Notes under the pieces: model-generated
The model's input: only the letters and a program-made list of their open reading frames with translations
The model's database searches: none
What the model was told of the DNA's origin: nothing
DNA from: an uncultured Ulvibacter sp.
Lineage (GTDB): Bacteria; Bacteroidota; Bacteroidia; Flavobacteriales; Flavobacteriaceae
Direction of reading: 5' to 3'
Assembly: GCA_943789105.1 (NCBI GenBank)
Contig: CALSSW010000005.1
Span: forward strand, 124,001-188,000
DNA: 64,000 nucleotides
Shown: positions 1 through 8,624 of the stretch, piece by piece
How positions within the stretch are numbered: position 1 is the stretch's first letter
Layout: every line of letters starts with the position of its first letter
Made by a program: the position numbers and the translations under genes

Positions 1-99
1 AGGAAGAAGTAATCCTTGCTTTTTTTATACGTAAATGTGAGGTACATTTTATATATTGACATATCATTTATGTAGTTTTACAAACCGTTGCCATAACTT

Positions 100-2061
100 A
101 TGATAAGTCGTTCCACCATAGATACTGTATTTGAAACTGCTCGTGTAGAGGAGGTGATTGGTGATTTTGTGCAGCTCAAAAAATCTGGAAGTAATTTTAA
201 AGGCTTAAGCCCCTTCACAGATGAGAGAAGCCCAAGTTTTATGGTGTCCCCTGTCAAGCAAATCTGGAAAGATTTCTCTAGCGGCAAGGGTGGCAATGCC
301 GTTACTTTTTTAATGGAGCATGAGCACTTTACCTATCCAGAGGCTATTAAATACCTTGCAAAAAAGTATGGTATTGAAATAGAAGAAATTGCCCAAACAG
401 ATGAGCAAAAACAACAAGCAGATGCTCGTGAGAGCCTTTATTTGGTTAATGAGTATGCTACAGGCTATTTTCATAACAACCTACTAAAAACAGAACCAGG
501 TAAGGCCATTGGGCTTTCTTATTTCAAAGAACGTGGTTTTACACAACAAACAATAGAGAAATTTAAACTAGGATACTCTTTAGATGGCTGGTCTGCCTTT
601 ACAGATCAAGCAATCAAAAAGGGTTATAAGCTAGAATTTTTAGAACAAACAGGTTTGTCTATTGTAAAACAAGAAAAACAGTTTGACCGCTTTAAGGGAC
701 GTGTAATGTTTCCTATTTTAAGTATGAGTGGTCGTACCCTGGGTTTTGGGGGTAGAATTTTAACAAGTGATAAAAAAGCAGCTAAGTACTTAAACTCTCC
801 AGAGAGTGATGTGTATCACAAGAGTAAGGTGTTGTATGGTATTTATAATGCCAAGCAGAGTATTGCTAAAGAAGATAACTGTTATCTAGTTGAAGGTTAT
901 ACAGATGTGATACAGTTTGCCCAGCGTGGTATTTCTAATGTGGTTTCCTCCTCAGGTACCGCCTTAACACCAGAGCAAATACGATTGGTTAATAGGCTCA
1001 CCCAAAACATTACTGTCTTGTTTGATGGAGATGCAGCTGGTTTAAGAGCTTCTATAAGGGGGGTTGATCTTATTCTAGAACAAGGTATGAATGTTAAGAT
1101 TTGCACCTTTCCAGAGGGTGAAGATCCAGACAGTTTTGCAAAAAACAATACCCTAGATGTATTGCAGAGCTACCTTTTAGAAAATGCAAAAGATTTTATT
1201 TCTTTCAAGGCATCTTTACTAGTCAAAGAGGCGAATAATGATCCTATTAAAAAAGCAGATACTATTAGAGACATGGTGGTAAGTATCTCTAAAATTCCAG
1301 ATACTATAAAACGGGAAGTATACATCAAAGAGTGTGCACGTATCATGGATATTAGCGAGCAAGTACTGTTTAATACCCTGGCACAGATACTGCAAAAAGA
1401 AGCCAAAGATGTTTCCAAAAAAGCGGCACCCACTCAACAAGCTTTTAATGTCATTACACCCAAAAGCCAGCCCACAACAAAGATTGATGAGCTTTTTGAA
1501 TTAGAGCGTAAAATCATAGAAATACTCTTACTCTATGGCAACTCTAAGGAAGATTTTGAAGATCTTATATTAGAGGCAAATGAGAAGGGAGAAATTTCAT
1601 TTAAACCAGAAATTAGCTCAAGTAAGGTGTTTGAAAAAATTTATCTAGACCTTCAAGATGATGAAATTGAGTTTACAAATGCAACATTTAAGGCCTTGTA
1701 TACAGAAATTATCACACAATTTAATCAAGGAAAAGACTTTCAAGTAGATACCTTTATAAATGAACTAGAGACAGAAACAGCTAGTTTGGTGTCAGATATT
1801 TTAATGGATGATGAGAGGCATGCCTTGCATGACTGGGAGCGTATGGAGATTTACGTAAAAGGAAAAGATAGTGGTGTGTCTCAAATAGTAAGTGAAACCA
1901 TACTTAATCTGCGCAGGTTTTTAATTAGCTTAAAAATTAAGGATCTTATTGATTCGCCAGTTGAAAACGGATCTTACAGTGATAGAACTGTACTTGAGAC
2001 AGTAAAGGATTATAACACACTGCACAGTATCTTGTCAGAAAAATTAAGAAGGGTGGTGTAG
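100..2061 (+). CDS. dnaG: DNA primase DnaG, zinc-site ligands missing
   Basis: Makes RNA primers for replication, working with the replicative helicase. The 653-residue protein has the usual order: N-terminal CHC2-type domain (about 1-100), RNA polymerase core with TOPRIM fold (about 260-345; E265 in LVEGYTD and the FDGDAAG motif near 308-314), then a helicase-binding C-terminal part. Against E. coli DnaG the four zinc ligands C, H, C, C are replaced by S37, T40, D58 and S61 (SPFTDE and WKDFSSGKGG), while the fold-defining residues around them are kept. The CHC2 domain probably folds without zinc. The ATG at 100 gives the family's normal N-terminus. The first 99 bases of the window hold no recognisable gene. 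Confidence 0.97.
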   Translation: MISRSTIDTVFETARVEEVIGDFVQLKKSGSNFKGLSPFTDERSPSFMVSPVKQIWKDFSSGKGGNAVTFLMEHEHFTYPEAIKYLAKKYGIEIEEIAQTDEQKQQADARESLYLVNEYATGYFHNNLLKTEPGKAIGLSYFKERGFTQQTIEKFKLGYSLDGWSAFTDQAIKKGYKLEFLEQTGLSIVKQEKQFDRFKGRVMFPILSMSGRTLGFGGRILTSDKKAAKYLNSPESDVYHKSKVLYGIYNAKQSIAKEDNCYLVEGYTDVIQFAQRGISNVVSSSGTALTPEQIRLVNRLTQNITVLFDGDAAGLRASIRGVDLILEQGMNVKICTFPEGEDPDSFAKNNTLDVLQSYLLENAKDFISFKASLLVKEANNDPIKKADTIRDMVVSISKIPDTIKREVYIKECARIMDISEQVLFNTLAQILQKEAKDVSKKAAPTQQAFNVITPKSQPTTKIDELFELERKIIEILLLYGNSKEDFEDLILEANEKGEISFKPEISSSKVFEKIYLDLQDDEIEFTNATFKALYTEIITQFNQGKDFQVDTFINELETETASLVSDILMDDERHALHDWERMEIYVKGKDSGVSQIVSETILNLRRFLISLKIKDLIDSPVENGSYSDRTVLETVKDYNTLHSILSEKLRRVV

Positions 2062-2062
2062 C

Positions 2063-2695
2063 TTATCCGAACTGAAACATTCTAGACTGATGTATTAAAT
2101 CTGCTAGGTTGTCTACTTTCAATTTTTTCAGTAATCTAGTTTTGTAGGTGCTTACTGTTTTTTCGTTAATATCTAGCGCGTTGGCAATGTCTTTATTTCT
2201 TTTACCACTACTGAGCAGATTAAGTACTTCAATCTCTCTTGAAGATAGTTTTTTATAACGGCTAATGGCATTACTCTCTCCTACGTTTCTACTTGTAAAT
2301 GTAGATGTTAACTCTTCATTCAAGAAAATACCTCCTTTTGCAATGTGCTTCATTGCTTTTACAAAGGTTTTGGTGGTCGCTGTTTTTGGAACATATCCTG
2401 CTGCACCAGATTTTATGGCACGAAGTGCATAAATTTCTTCTGGGTGTGTGGAGAATATAAGCACACGCATTTTAGGGAATTCTGTTTTTATGTTACGAAG
2501 TGCATTAATACCGTTTATTTGAGGAATGTCAATCTCCATGACAAGAATATCTGGAGTGCTTTCTCTTAGGCTTGTGTATAAGTCTTCAGCATTTCCAGCT
2601 TTACCAATAATAGCAAACTTTTTATTGTTTTTAAGCATGCACATAATACCTTTTCTGGTAACAGGATGATTATCGGCGATAAATACAGTTTTCAT
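2063..2695 (-). CDS. NarL/FixJ-type response regulator with Glu at the phosphosite
   Basis: Two-domain DNA-binding response regulator of 210 residues: receiver domain (about 1-120) and LuxR-type helix-turn-helix (about 148-205, motif LSSREIEVLNLLSSGK and DINEKTVSTYK). The position normally held by the phosphoaccepting Asp is E54 (DILVMEIDIP), and the acidic pair near the N-terminus is reduced to D8-N9. The conserved Lys in GYVPKT is present. Such a protein may act without phosphorylation, with Glu mimicking the active state; this is inference. No histidine kinase lies nearby. It is convergent with dnaG, whose stop lies one base away, and has its own consensus-like promoter. Confidence 0.93.
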   Translation of the reverse strand: MKTVFIADNHPVTRKGIMCMLKNNKKFAIIGKAGNAEDLYTSLRESTPDILVMEIDIPQINGINALRNIKTEFPKMRVLIFSTHPEEIYALRAIKSGAAGYVPKTATTKTFVKAMKHIAKGGIFLNEELTSTFTSRNVGESNAISRYKKLSSREIEVLNLLSSGKRNKDIANALDINEKTVSTYKTRLLKKLKVDNLADLIHQSRMFQFG

Positions 2696-2731
2696 TTTTT
2701 TAGGTTGGTTTGCAATTTATGCAGTCTAAAA

Positions 2732-2761
2732 CAAATATAATAATGCTTTATCGAAAAGCAA
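2732..2761 (-). promoter_or_regulatory. Bacteroidota-type promoter of the response regulator
   Basis: Reading the minus strand, TTG (2759-2761) is followed by 19 bases and then TATATTTG (2732-2739), matching the -33 TTG / -7 TAnnTTTG promoter of this phylum. The predicted leader before the ATG at 2695 is about 30 bases. Confidence 0.65.
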
Positions 2762-2853
2762 GGAAGTTTTGTAATACTTTTACTACAATTTATAAACCAC
2801 TGCTAATAATTATAATGCCCTTTTTTTAAATAATGAGAAATATGAATTAAAAT

Positions 2854-3642
2854 TTAAATAAAATTCATGGGTATTTTGCAAATTGGTATTGGGTTCATTT
2901 TGTGCTTGTTAGCCTTGTTAAGGCGCGTATATATTTTAAAAACTTCTTTTTCTCTAGTATTAAATTCACTATCGGTTTTGCCCAATTCTTGCATTTTCAT
3001 GGCCCATTCTAATTCATCATAACTAGCCCCAATTTGCTCTTGATCTGTGCGGCTGTCTCCAAAGAGGCCGTCTGTTGGAGCTGCCTCTAGAATTTGGGTG
3101 GATACCTTGATGTGTTTTGCTATGGTATATACTTGACTTTTAAGTAAATCTGCTATAGGGCTAAGATCTACCCCGCCATCTCCATATTTGGTATAAAACC
3201 CAACACCAAAATCTTCAACTTTGTTTCCAGTGCCAGCCACTAAATATTTGTGTAACCCAGCAAAATAGTAAAGGGTCGTCATTCTAAGTCTCGCCCTTGT
3301 GTTGGCCAGAGATACTTGCAGGGTGTCTCTACCTTTAGTCTCTGGTACTTGTGCTTTAAAACCTTCAAACAACTCTGTGAGATCTACTTGTGTGTTTGTA
3401 ACATCGGGAAATTGGTTTTTTAATTGGACAATATGCTCCTTAGCTCTTGTTACTTGGCCTTTGGCTTGGTGGATTGGCATCTCTACACACATTGTTTTAA
3501 GCCCTGTCATGGCGCACAGTGTTGAGGTTACAGCGCTGTCTACTCCGCCGCTAACACCAACTACAAATCCATCCATTTTTGATTCTTGGGCATAATGCTT
3601 AAGCCATCCTACGATATGAGCTGTTACTTTTTCTGCCTGCAT
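2854..3642 (-). CDS. nadE: NAD+ synthase, ammonia-dependent
   Basis: Last step of NAD biosynthesis: adenylates deamido-NAD+ and amidates it with ammonia. The 262-residue protein has the ATP-pyrophosphatase P-loop SGGVDS at 31-36, and the downstream motifs GTGNKVEDFGVGFYTKYGDGG and EAAPTDGLF typical of NadE. There is no N-terminal nitrilase domain, so it uses free ammonia rather than glutamine. It is transcribed divergently from gldB across a 184-base gap. Confidence 0.95.
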   Translation of the reverse strand: MQAEKVTAHIVGWLKHYAQESKMDGFVVGVSGGVDSAVTSTLCAMTGLKTMCVEMPIHQAKGQVTRAKEHIVQLKNQFPDVTNTQVDLTELFEGFKAQVPETKGRDTLQVSLANTRARLRMTTLYYFAGLHKYLVAGTGNKVEDFGVGFYTKYGDGGVDLSPIADLLKSQVYTIAKHIKVSTQILEAAPTDGLFGDSRTDQEQIGASYDELEWAMKMQELGKTDSEFNTREKEVFKIYTRLNKANKHKMNPIPICKIPMNFI

Positions 3643-3730
3643 AGTGTTATTTTTAAAGCGATGAATTATTTTTGAACTATTAAAATATTTTAAAATTTCT
3701 GAGGTAGTTAAGGAACTACAATCATTGTTA

Positions 3731-3750
3731 AAATTGTATTTTTACAATTT
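3731..3750. repeat. Short perfect inverted repeat between nadE and gldB
   Basis: AAATTGTA and TACAATTT form a perfect 8-bp inverted repeat around a TTTT loop in the divergent nadE/gldB spacer. It could be an operator or a weak hairpin; with no T-run after it, it is not a convincing terminator. Function unknown. Confidence 0.35.
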
Positions 3751-3826
3751 AAAATACAAATAGTTTACCTTTTTTGTAAAATTAATAAAAAGGAATTTCG
3801 TTCTATAGCTTAGCACCTTTAATTTT

Positions 3827-4786
3827 ATGCTAAAATTTATTTTATTTTTATTGGCTTTATCTCTCTTTGGTTGTGACAATTCAAGGGAGCTAGAAAATGA
3901 CATCTCGAAAATACCTATTGAGGTATCTGTGATACGATTTGATAAAGAGTTTGCCAGTGCGTCCATTGGATCTCTAGGGTCTTTAAAAGAAAAATTTCCT
4001 ATGTTTTTCTCAAAAAGAATTCCAGATAGTATATGGATAGCTCGTATGCAAAGCCCATTGCATCAAGAAATGGCCGATGAAATTTTAAAAATATTTCCTG
4101 ACCAGACAACTCTGGTACATAAATTAGGGCCTTTGTTTCAGCACATAAAGTATTATTTCCCTCGCTTTAGGGCACCCACTACTGTTACTTTAATAAACGA
4201 TGTTGATTATCAAAACAGAGTTATTGTTGCCTCTGACACCCTGCTACTGTTGTCTTTAGATAATTATCTTGGCGCAGATCACCGCTACTACTCAGACATT
4301 AAAAGATACATAGTCAAAGACTTAAAAGCTTCCCAAATAGAATCTGATGTTGCTAAGTCATATGCTCAAAAATTTATCTCTCCACCAACAGTAAATACTT
4401 TTTTGGAACAAATGATTTATTTTGGTAAACAACTCTATTTACAAGAATTATGGTTGCCCAGTATTAGTGATGCCTCTAACATTGGATACACAGAAAAACA
4501 ATGGCAATGGGCTGAGGATAATCAGGTAGAAATGTGGCGTTATTTTATAGAAAAAGAACTTTTATTTAGTACAGATCCTGGTCTTACCCCTAGGTTTATT
4601 TCAAATGCTCCTTTTTCAAAGTTTTACTTGGAGCTTGATAATGAATCCTCTCCGATGGTAGGGCGCTATTTAGGTTGGAAAATAGTACGTTCTTTTATGA
4701 AAAATAATGATATTACTCCACAACAATTATTAGTCTTCGATGCAGAAGCTCTCTTTAAAAAATCCAAATACAAACCAAAGAAATAA
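3827..4786 (+). CDS. gldB: Gliding motility lipoprotein GldB
   Basis: Lipoprotein needed for flavobacterial gliding. The 319-residue sequence begins with a lipoprotein signal peptide, hydrophobic residues 4-15 followed by the lipobox LFGC with C16 as the lipidated residue. The rest is soluble and matches GldB in length and character, with IRFDKEF near the N-terminus. The stop overlaps the gldC start by one base (TAATG), so the two are translationally coupled. The exact molecular role of GldB is not known. Confidence 0.92.
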   Translation: MLKFILFLLALSLFGCDNSRELENDISKIPIEVSVIRFDKEFASASIGSLGSLKEKFPMFFSKRIPDSIWIARMQSPLHQEMADEILKIFPDQTTLVHKLGPLFQHIKYYFPRFRAPTTVTLINDVDYQNRVIVASDTLLLLSLDNYLGADHRYYSDIKRYIVKDLKASQIESDVAKSYAQKFISPPTVNTFLEQMIYFGKQLYLQELWLPSISDASNIGYTEKQWQWAEDNQVEMWRYFIEKELLFSTDPGLTPRFISNAPFSKFYLELDNESSPMVGRYLGWKIVRSFMKNNDITPQQLLVFDAEALFKKSKYKPKK

Positions 4787-5124
4787 TGGCAGTTTCAAAC
4801 AAATCACAAATTATCGTTGATGTTTCACTAGACGAGAACAAGGTCCCAGAAAAATTACACTGGAGCGCAAAAGATGGTGGTGTAGAAAATCAAGAGGCAA
4901 AAGCCATGCTACTCTCTGTATGGGATCCAAAGGCCAAAGAGTCTATGCGCATCGATTTATGGACCAAGGACATGCCTTTGGATGAGATGAAAATATTTTT
5001 TCATCAAACATTAAGCGCCATGGCAGACACATTTAATCGCGCTACAAATGATGAGAAAATGACTGCTACAATGAAAGACTTTTGCGATTATTTTGCTGAA
5101 AAATTAGATTTGAAAAAAAAATAG
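4786..5124 (+). CDS. gldC: Gliding motility protein GldC
   Basis: Small soluble accessory protein of gliding, 112 residues, with no signal peptide or membrane segment. The sequence (SQIIVDVSLDENKVPEKLHW, then LDEMKIFFHQTLSAMADTF) is characteristic of GldC. It overlaps gldB by one base and is followed after 21 bases by a small gene in the same direction, forming a three-gene operon. GldC mutants of F. johnsoniae are known to glide poorly rather than not at all. Confidence 0.92.
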   Translation: MAVSNKSQIIVDVSLDENKVPEKLHWSAKDGGVENQEAKAMLLSVWDPKAKESMRIDLWTKDMPLDEMKIFFHQTLSAMADTFNRATNDEKMTATMKDFCDYFAEKLDLKKK

Positions 5125-5145
5125 TTCCAGTATTGGAACCTCTCT

Positions 5146-5502
5146 ATGAAACTTATTTTTGTTTATAATGTAAGCGCTACAAAAGCGGGCTGGTTACTAG
5201 CTAGTGCACATAAGTTTTTTAGCCCAAATACCTACAAGTGTGATTTGTGTAACCTAACTTTTGGTGTTTTTTCTGAAAATAAAAAATGGAAAGCCTTCAG
5301 GAAATCTTCAAATCTGGAAATGGTTTTTCTTCACAAAGATCAATTTTTAAAACAGTACAAATCTAAGTGGTTGCCAAAGTATAATTTTCCTGTAATTCTC
5401 TCTCAAGACCAAGATATGCTTGAAATATTTCTAAGTAGTGTTGATATTGAAAAGATTAAAGATGCTGAAGTTTTGATTGATGCAGTCCAGTCAAGACTGT
5501 GA
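5146..5502 (+). CDS. Conserved hypothetical protein with a CxxC pair, downstream of gldBC
   Basis: A 118-residue protein that I do not assign to a function. It is predicted cytoplasmic, with no signal peptide, and carries a CDLC motif (residues 32-35) that could bind a metal or form a disulfide, followed by an aromatic and Lys-rich middle (KKWKAFRKS, KQYKSKW). A single CxxC is half of a zinc site, so a dimeric site or redox role is possible. It lies 21 bases after gldC on the same strand and is probably cotranscribed. Confidence 0.75.
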   Translation: MKLIFVYNVSATKAGWLLASAHKFFSPNTYKCDLCNLTFGVFSENKKWKAFRKSSNLEMVFLHKDQFLKQYKSKWLPKYNFPVILSQDQDMLEIFLSSVDIEKIKDAEVLIDAVQSRL

Positions 5503-5530
5503 TGGCCCTGAAAAGACTCAGGAAACAGTT

Positions 5531-6139
5531 TTAAAGAGCATCTTTTACCTCTTGATTGATCACCTCAATGTTCTTTATAACAGCCTCTTTACCATATTTT
5601 TTGCTAGATGAGGTGATAAAGTATACAGGCATTTCTTCCCAGCTTTCTAACATTTTTTTGATGTAGGCTTCCACGTTTCTTGTTAGTGCATTTGGTTTTA
5701 ATTTATCTGCTTTGGTGAAGATAATTTGAAACGGAATATTTGCCTCCCCAAGATAGTGCATAAAGTCTATATCAACTGGTTGTGGTTCGTGTCTGCAATC
5801 TATCAAGACAAAGGCAAGTACTAGTTGTTTGCGCTGCTCAAAATAATCTGTAATAAATTTCTGAAATGTCTTTTTTGCTTTTTTAGAAACCCGTGCATAC
5901 CCATATCCAGGTAAATCAACTAGATACCAACTTTTGTTAATGATGAAATGATTTATTAGTTGAGTTTTTCCGGGTCTGCCAGAGGTTTTGGCAAGGTTTT
6001 TTTTGTCAACTAGCATGTTGATTAAGGATGATTTTCCCACGTTAGAGCGTCCTATAAAAGCATACTCAGGCAGGCGTTCTTTTGGACATTTTGCCACATC
6101 GCTATTGCTCATTACAAACTCCGCAGATTTTATTTTCAT
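5531..6139 (-). CDS. ysxC: Ribosome biogenesis GTPase YsxC/EngB
   Basis: Essential GTPase for 50S ribosome assembly. In 202 residues it shows G1 GRSNVGKSS (30-38), G3 DLPGYGYA with the GYGYA signature of EngB, G4 TKADK and G5-like TSSSKKYG near the C-terminus. It is convergent with the gldBC operon. Also known as yihA or engB. Confidence 0.95.
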   Translation of the reverse strand: MKIKSAEFVMSNSDVAKCPKERLPEYAFIGRSNVGKSSLINMLVDKKNLAKTSGRPGKTQLINHFIINKSWYLVDLPGYGYARVSKKAKKTFQKFITDYFEQRKQLVLAFVLIDCRHEPQPVDIDFMHYLGEANIPFQIIFTKADKLKPNALTRNVEAYIKKMLESWEEMPVYFITSSSKKYGKEAVIKNIEVINQEVKDAL

Positions 6140-6184
6140 GGTGTATGTATTACCGGTGTATGAAAGATGTTTTTTTGAAGGGTA

Positions 6185-6949
6185 CTAAAGAGCGCGCTTT
6201 TCTAGCCAGGCTATCAAGATTTCATTAAATGTGTCTGGGTGTTCCATCATGGCAGCATGGCCACATTTTTTAATCCAAAACAGGTCACTATTTGGAAGCT
6301 TTTCATGAAACTCTGTACCAACCTCTGGTGGTGTTACAGCGTCGTTTTCACCCCAAATAATGCATGTAGGTGTGTTCATCTTGGGAAGATCCTTGCCCAT
6401 ATTGTGACGTATTGCACTTTTTGCAATTGCTAACGTGCGTATGAGTTTTACCCTGTCGTTTACAGTTTCAAAAACCTCATCAACTAATTCTGGGGTCGCA
6501 ATTGCTGGGTCGTAGAAAACATTTTCAGTTTTTGTTTTAATGTAGTTTCTGTCACCTCGTTTTGGGTAGCTTTCTCCCATTGCGCTTTCGTAAAGGCCAC
6601 TACTTCCTGTTAATACAAGTGCTTTTACATTTTTTGGATATTGCTTTGTGTAAAGCAGTCCAATGTGTCCTCCAAGAGAATTTCCAAGTAAAATAACCTT
6701 GTCAAGCTTTTTATGAGTAATAAATTCTTTGAGATATTTTGCAAAAGAATTTACATTGGTTTTAAGCAGTGGAAGCTCAAATAAAGGCAATTCTGGTATG
6801 ATAACTTTATATCCTTTCTCTGGAAAAAATTGTGCTACATTATCAAAATTACTTAGACCTCCCATAAGCCCATGGAGTATGATCATTGGGGTTCCTTCCC
6901 CAATTTCTAAATACTTAAATTTTCCTTCTTCTTTTAGTTGATGCGTCAT
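6185..6949 (-). CDS. Alpha/beta hydrolase
   Basis: A 254-residue soluble alpha/beta hydrolase. The oxyanion motif HGLMGG (26-31), nucleophile S91 in GNSLGG, the acid in GENDAVTPP and the catalytic His in KKCGHAAMMEHP complete the triad. Substrate unknown; the form resembles MhpC-type C-C hydrolases and small esterases. It lies 45 bases upstream of engB on the same strand and is likely cotranscribed with it. The start is the ATG at 6949. Confidence 0.88.
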   Translation of the reverse strand: MTHQLKEEGKFKYLEIGEGTPMIILHGLMGGLSNFDNVAQFFPEKGYKVIIPELPLFELPLLKTNVNSFAKYLKEFITHKKLDKVILLGNSLGGHIGLLYTKQYPKNVKALVLTGSSGLYESAMGESYPKRGDRNYIKTKTENVFYDPAIATPELVDEVFETVNDRVKLIRTLAIAKSAIRHNMGKDLPKMNTPTCIIWGENDAVTPPEVGTEFHEKLPNSDLFWIKKCGHAAMMEHPDTFNEILIAWLEKRAL

Positions 6950-7140
6950 TAAATTTATAGCTTACAAAAACAAAAATACACTTTTTTTATTCAATGATGC
7001 ATTGGTGTTGATTAAGTATAAATCTTCTTGTGTTTTTGCATTTTACTTGTTAAAACCCCACAATCAGTTTGTTTTAAATGTATTGATTTTCAGTCTTTTG
7101 TCTTCAAAACACTTCTCTTTTGTCTAAAACTTATTAACAA

Positions 7141-7170
7141 TGTGGTAAATTGTGGGAAAAAGTGGGAAAT
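7141..7170. promoter_or_regulatory. MraZ operator: three 10-bp direct repeats
   Basis: Three back-to-back 10-mers TGTGGTAAAT, TGTGGGAAAA and AGTGGGAAAT share a GTGG(G/T)AAA core at exact 10-bp spacing. MraZ in E. coli and mycoplasmas binds direct repeats with a TGGG or GTGG core at this period upstream of its own gene. These sit 56 bases before mraZ and directly upstream of the -7 box, so MraZ binding would block the start of the dcw operon. The binding itself is inferred. Confidence 0.75.
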
Positions 7171-7176
7171 ACTCTT

Positions 7177-7184
7177 TATATTTG
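7177..7184 (+). promoter_or_regulatory. -7 box of the dcw cluster promoter
   Basis: TATATTTG matches TAnnTTTG. A TTG at 7150-7152 lies inside the operator repeats but 24 bases upstream, slightly far for a -33 element. Initiation would give a leader of roughly 35 bases before mraZ. Confidence 0.55.
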
Positions 7185-7225
7185 ACTCTTATCTTAGAAA
7201 TTATATTTCAGATCAAATAAAGTAA

Positions 7226-7696
7226 ATGCTCAATTTAATAGGAACATACGAGTGCAAAGCAGATGTAAAAGGAAGGCTAATGATGCCTGCTTCTTTGAAG
7301 AAGCAATTGATTCCTGTGATGTCTAATGGCTTTGTGATTAAGCGTGCTGTTTTTCAGCCTTGTCTGGAGATTTACCCTATGGATCAATGGAATGATTTGA
7401 TGGAAAAAATTAGCAAACTCAATCGGTTTAATCGTAAAAATGTAGATTTTATACGCCGTTTTACTGCGGGTGTAAAGACCGTTGAGATGGACACTGCAGG
7501 AAGATTAAACGTTCCTAAGGATTTGGCTTTATTTGCAGGTATCACAAAAGATGTGGTGCTTTCTTCAGCCATAAATATTGTGGAGCTATGGGATAAAGGG
7601 GCGTACGAAAAGGCTATTAATGACGCTGCTAACGATTTTGCTGACCTGGCAGAAGACGTTATGGGTGATACTACAATAGCCGATGGAATATCATAA
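7226..7696 (+). CDS. mraZ: Division/cell wall cluster transcriptional repressor MraZ
   Basis: First gene of the dcw cluster; a DNA-binding protein of 156 residues with two SpoVT/AbrB-like repeats (GTYECKADVKGRLMMPASLK near the N-terminus and MDTAGRLNVPKDL around 91-103). In other bacteria it forms rings that bind direct repeats upstream of its own gene, and matching repeats are present at 7141-7170. It overlaps rsmH by 14 bases. MraZ and RsmH act antagonistically in E. coli. Confidence 0.95.
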   Translation: MLNLIGTYECKADVKGRLMMPASLKKQLIPVMSNGFVIKRAVFQPCLEIYPMDQWNDLMEKISKLNRFNRKNVDFIRRFTAGVKTVEMDTAGRLNVPKDLALFAGITKDVVLSSAINIVELWDKGAYEKAINDAANDFADLAEDVMGDTTIADGIS

Positions 7697-8579
7697 CCCT
7701 GTTTTATTGCATCCAACCGTAGACGGATTAGATATAAAACCAGATGGAGTCTATGTGGATGTTACTTTCGGGGGTGGTGGTCATGCAAAAGAGATATTAA
7801 ATAGACTTTCTGACAAAGGTACCCTTATTGCTTTTGATCAAGACACAGATGCTTTGGCAAACACGATAGAAGATCCAAGATTTATTTTGGTTAACGAAAA
7901 CTTTAGATTTTTAAAGCGGTTTTTACGCTTTCACGGAATAAAGCAGGTAGACGGTATTTTGGGAGATTTTGGTGTTTCTTCTCATCAATTTGATGTTGCC
8001 GAGCGTGGTTTTTCTACGCGTTTTGAAGCAGATTTAGACATGCGCATGAATCAACAATCTGCTTTTTCTGCCTTTGATGTGGTAAACAATTATGAACAGG
8101 CGCATTTGAGAAGTGTTTTGTTTCAATACGGTGAGCTGAGAGCTGCAGCAGGAATGGCAAGAATAATTTGTGAGGTAAGAAAAGAGAAAGAGATTAAGAC
8201 AAGTGATCAACTCAAGAATGCATTAAGTAGATTTTTGCCCAAGCATAGAGAAAATAAAATCCTTGCTCAGATATACCAAGCCATAAGGATTGAGGTAAAC
8301 CAGGAGTTGGAGGTTTTAAAAGAGTTTTTACAACAAACCATAGAGGTATTAAAACCTGGCGGAAGGCTTAGTTTAATAAGTTATCATAGTTTGGAGGATA
8401 GACTAGTGAAGCGCTTTATGCGTAACGGTATGTTTGAAGGGGAGCCAGAAAAAGATGTTTTTGGAAGGGTTGAAGTTCCTCTAAAGCCTGTCGGAAAATT
8501 CATAATACCTACAGACCTAGAAATAAGAACAAATAATAGAGCTAGAAGTGCAAAACTTAGAGTAGCTCAAAAACTATAA
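7683..8579 (+). CDS. rsmH: 16S rRNA (cytosine1402-N4)-methyltransferase RsmH
   Basis: Methylates N4 of C1402 in 16S rRNA. The 298-residue protein opens with EYHNPVLLHPTVDGL and the SAM-binding DVTFGGGGHA, and ends with ISYHSLEDRLVKRF and the C-terminal TNNRARSAKLR typical of RsmH (MraW). Its start lies inside the end of mraZ (14-base overlap), as is common for this pair. Confidence 0.96.
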   Translation: MEYHNPVLLHPTVDGLDIKPDGVYVDVTFGGGGHAKEILNRLSDKGTLIAFDQDTDALANTIEDPRFILVNENFRFLKRFLRFHGIKQVDGILGDFGVSSHQFDVAERGFSTRFEADLDMRMNQQSAFSAFDVVNNYEQAHLRSVLFQYGELRAAAGMARIICEVRKEKEIKTSDQLKNALSRFLPKHRENKILAQIYQAIRIEVNQELEVLKEFLQQTIEVLKPGGRLSLISYHSLEDRLVKRFMRNGMFEGEPEKDVFGRVEVPLKPVGKFIIPTDLEIRTNNRARSAKLRVAQKL

Positions 8580-8624
8580 AATTAACTAGTACACTACCCC
8601 ATTGGTATTGCTGGTGTTAGATAC

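Noticed and set aside
5507-5522. Hairpin CCTGA/TCAGG between the gldC operon and engB
   Set aside because: Only 5 bp with no T run, too weak to call a terminator.
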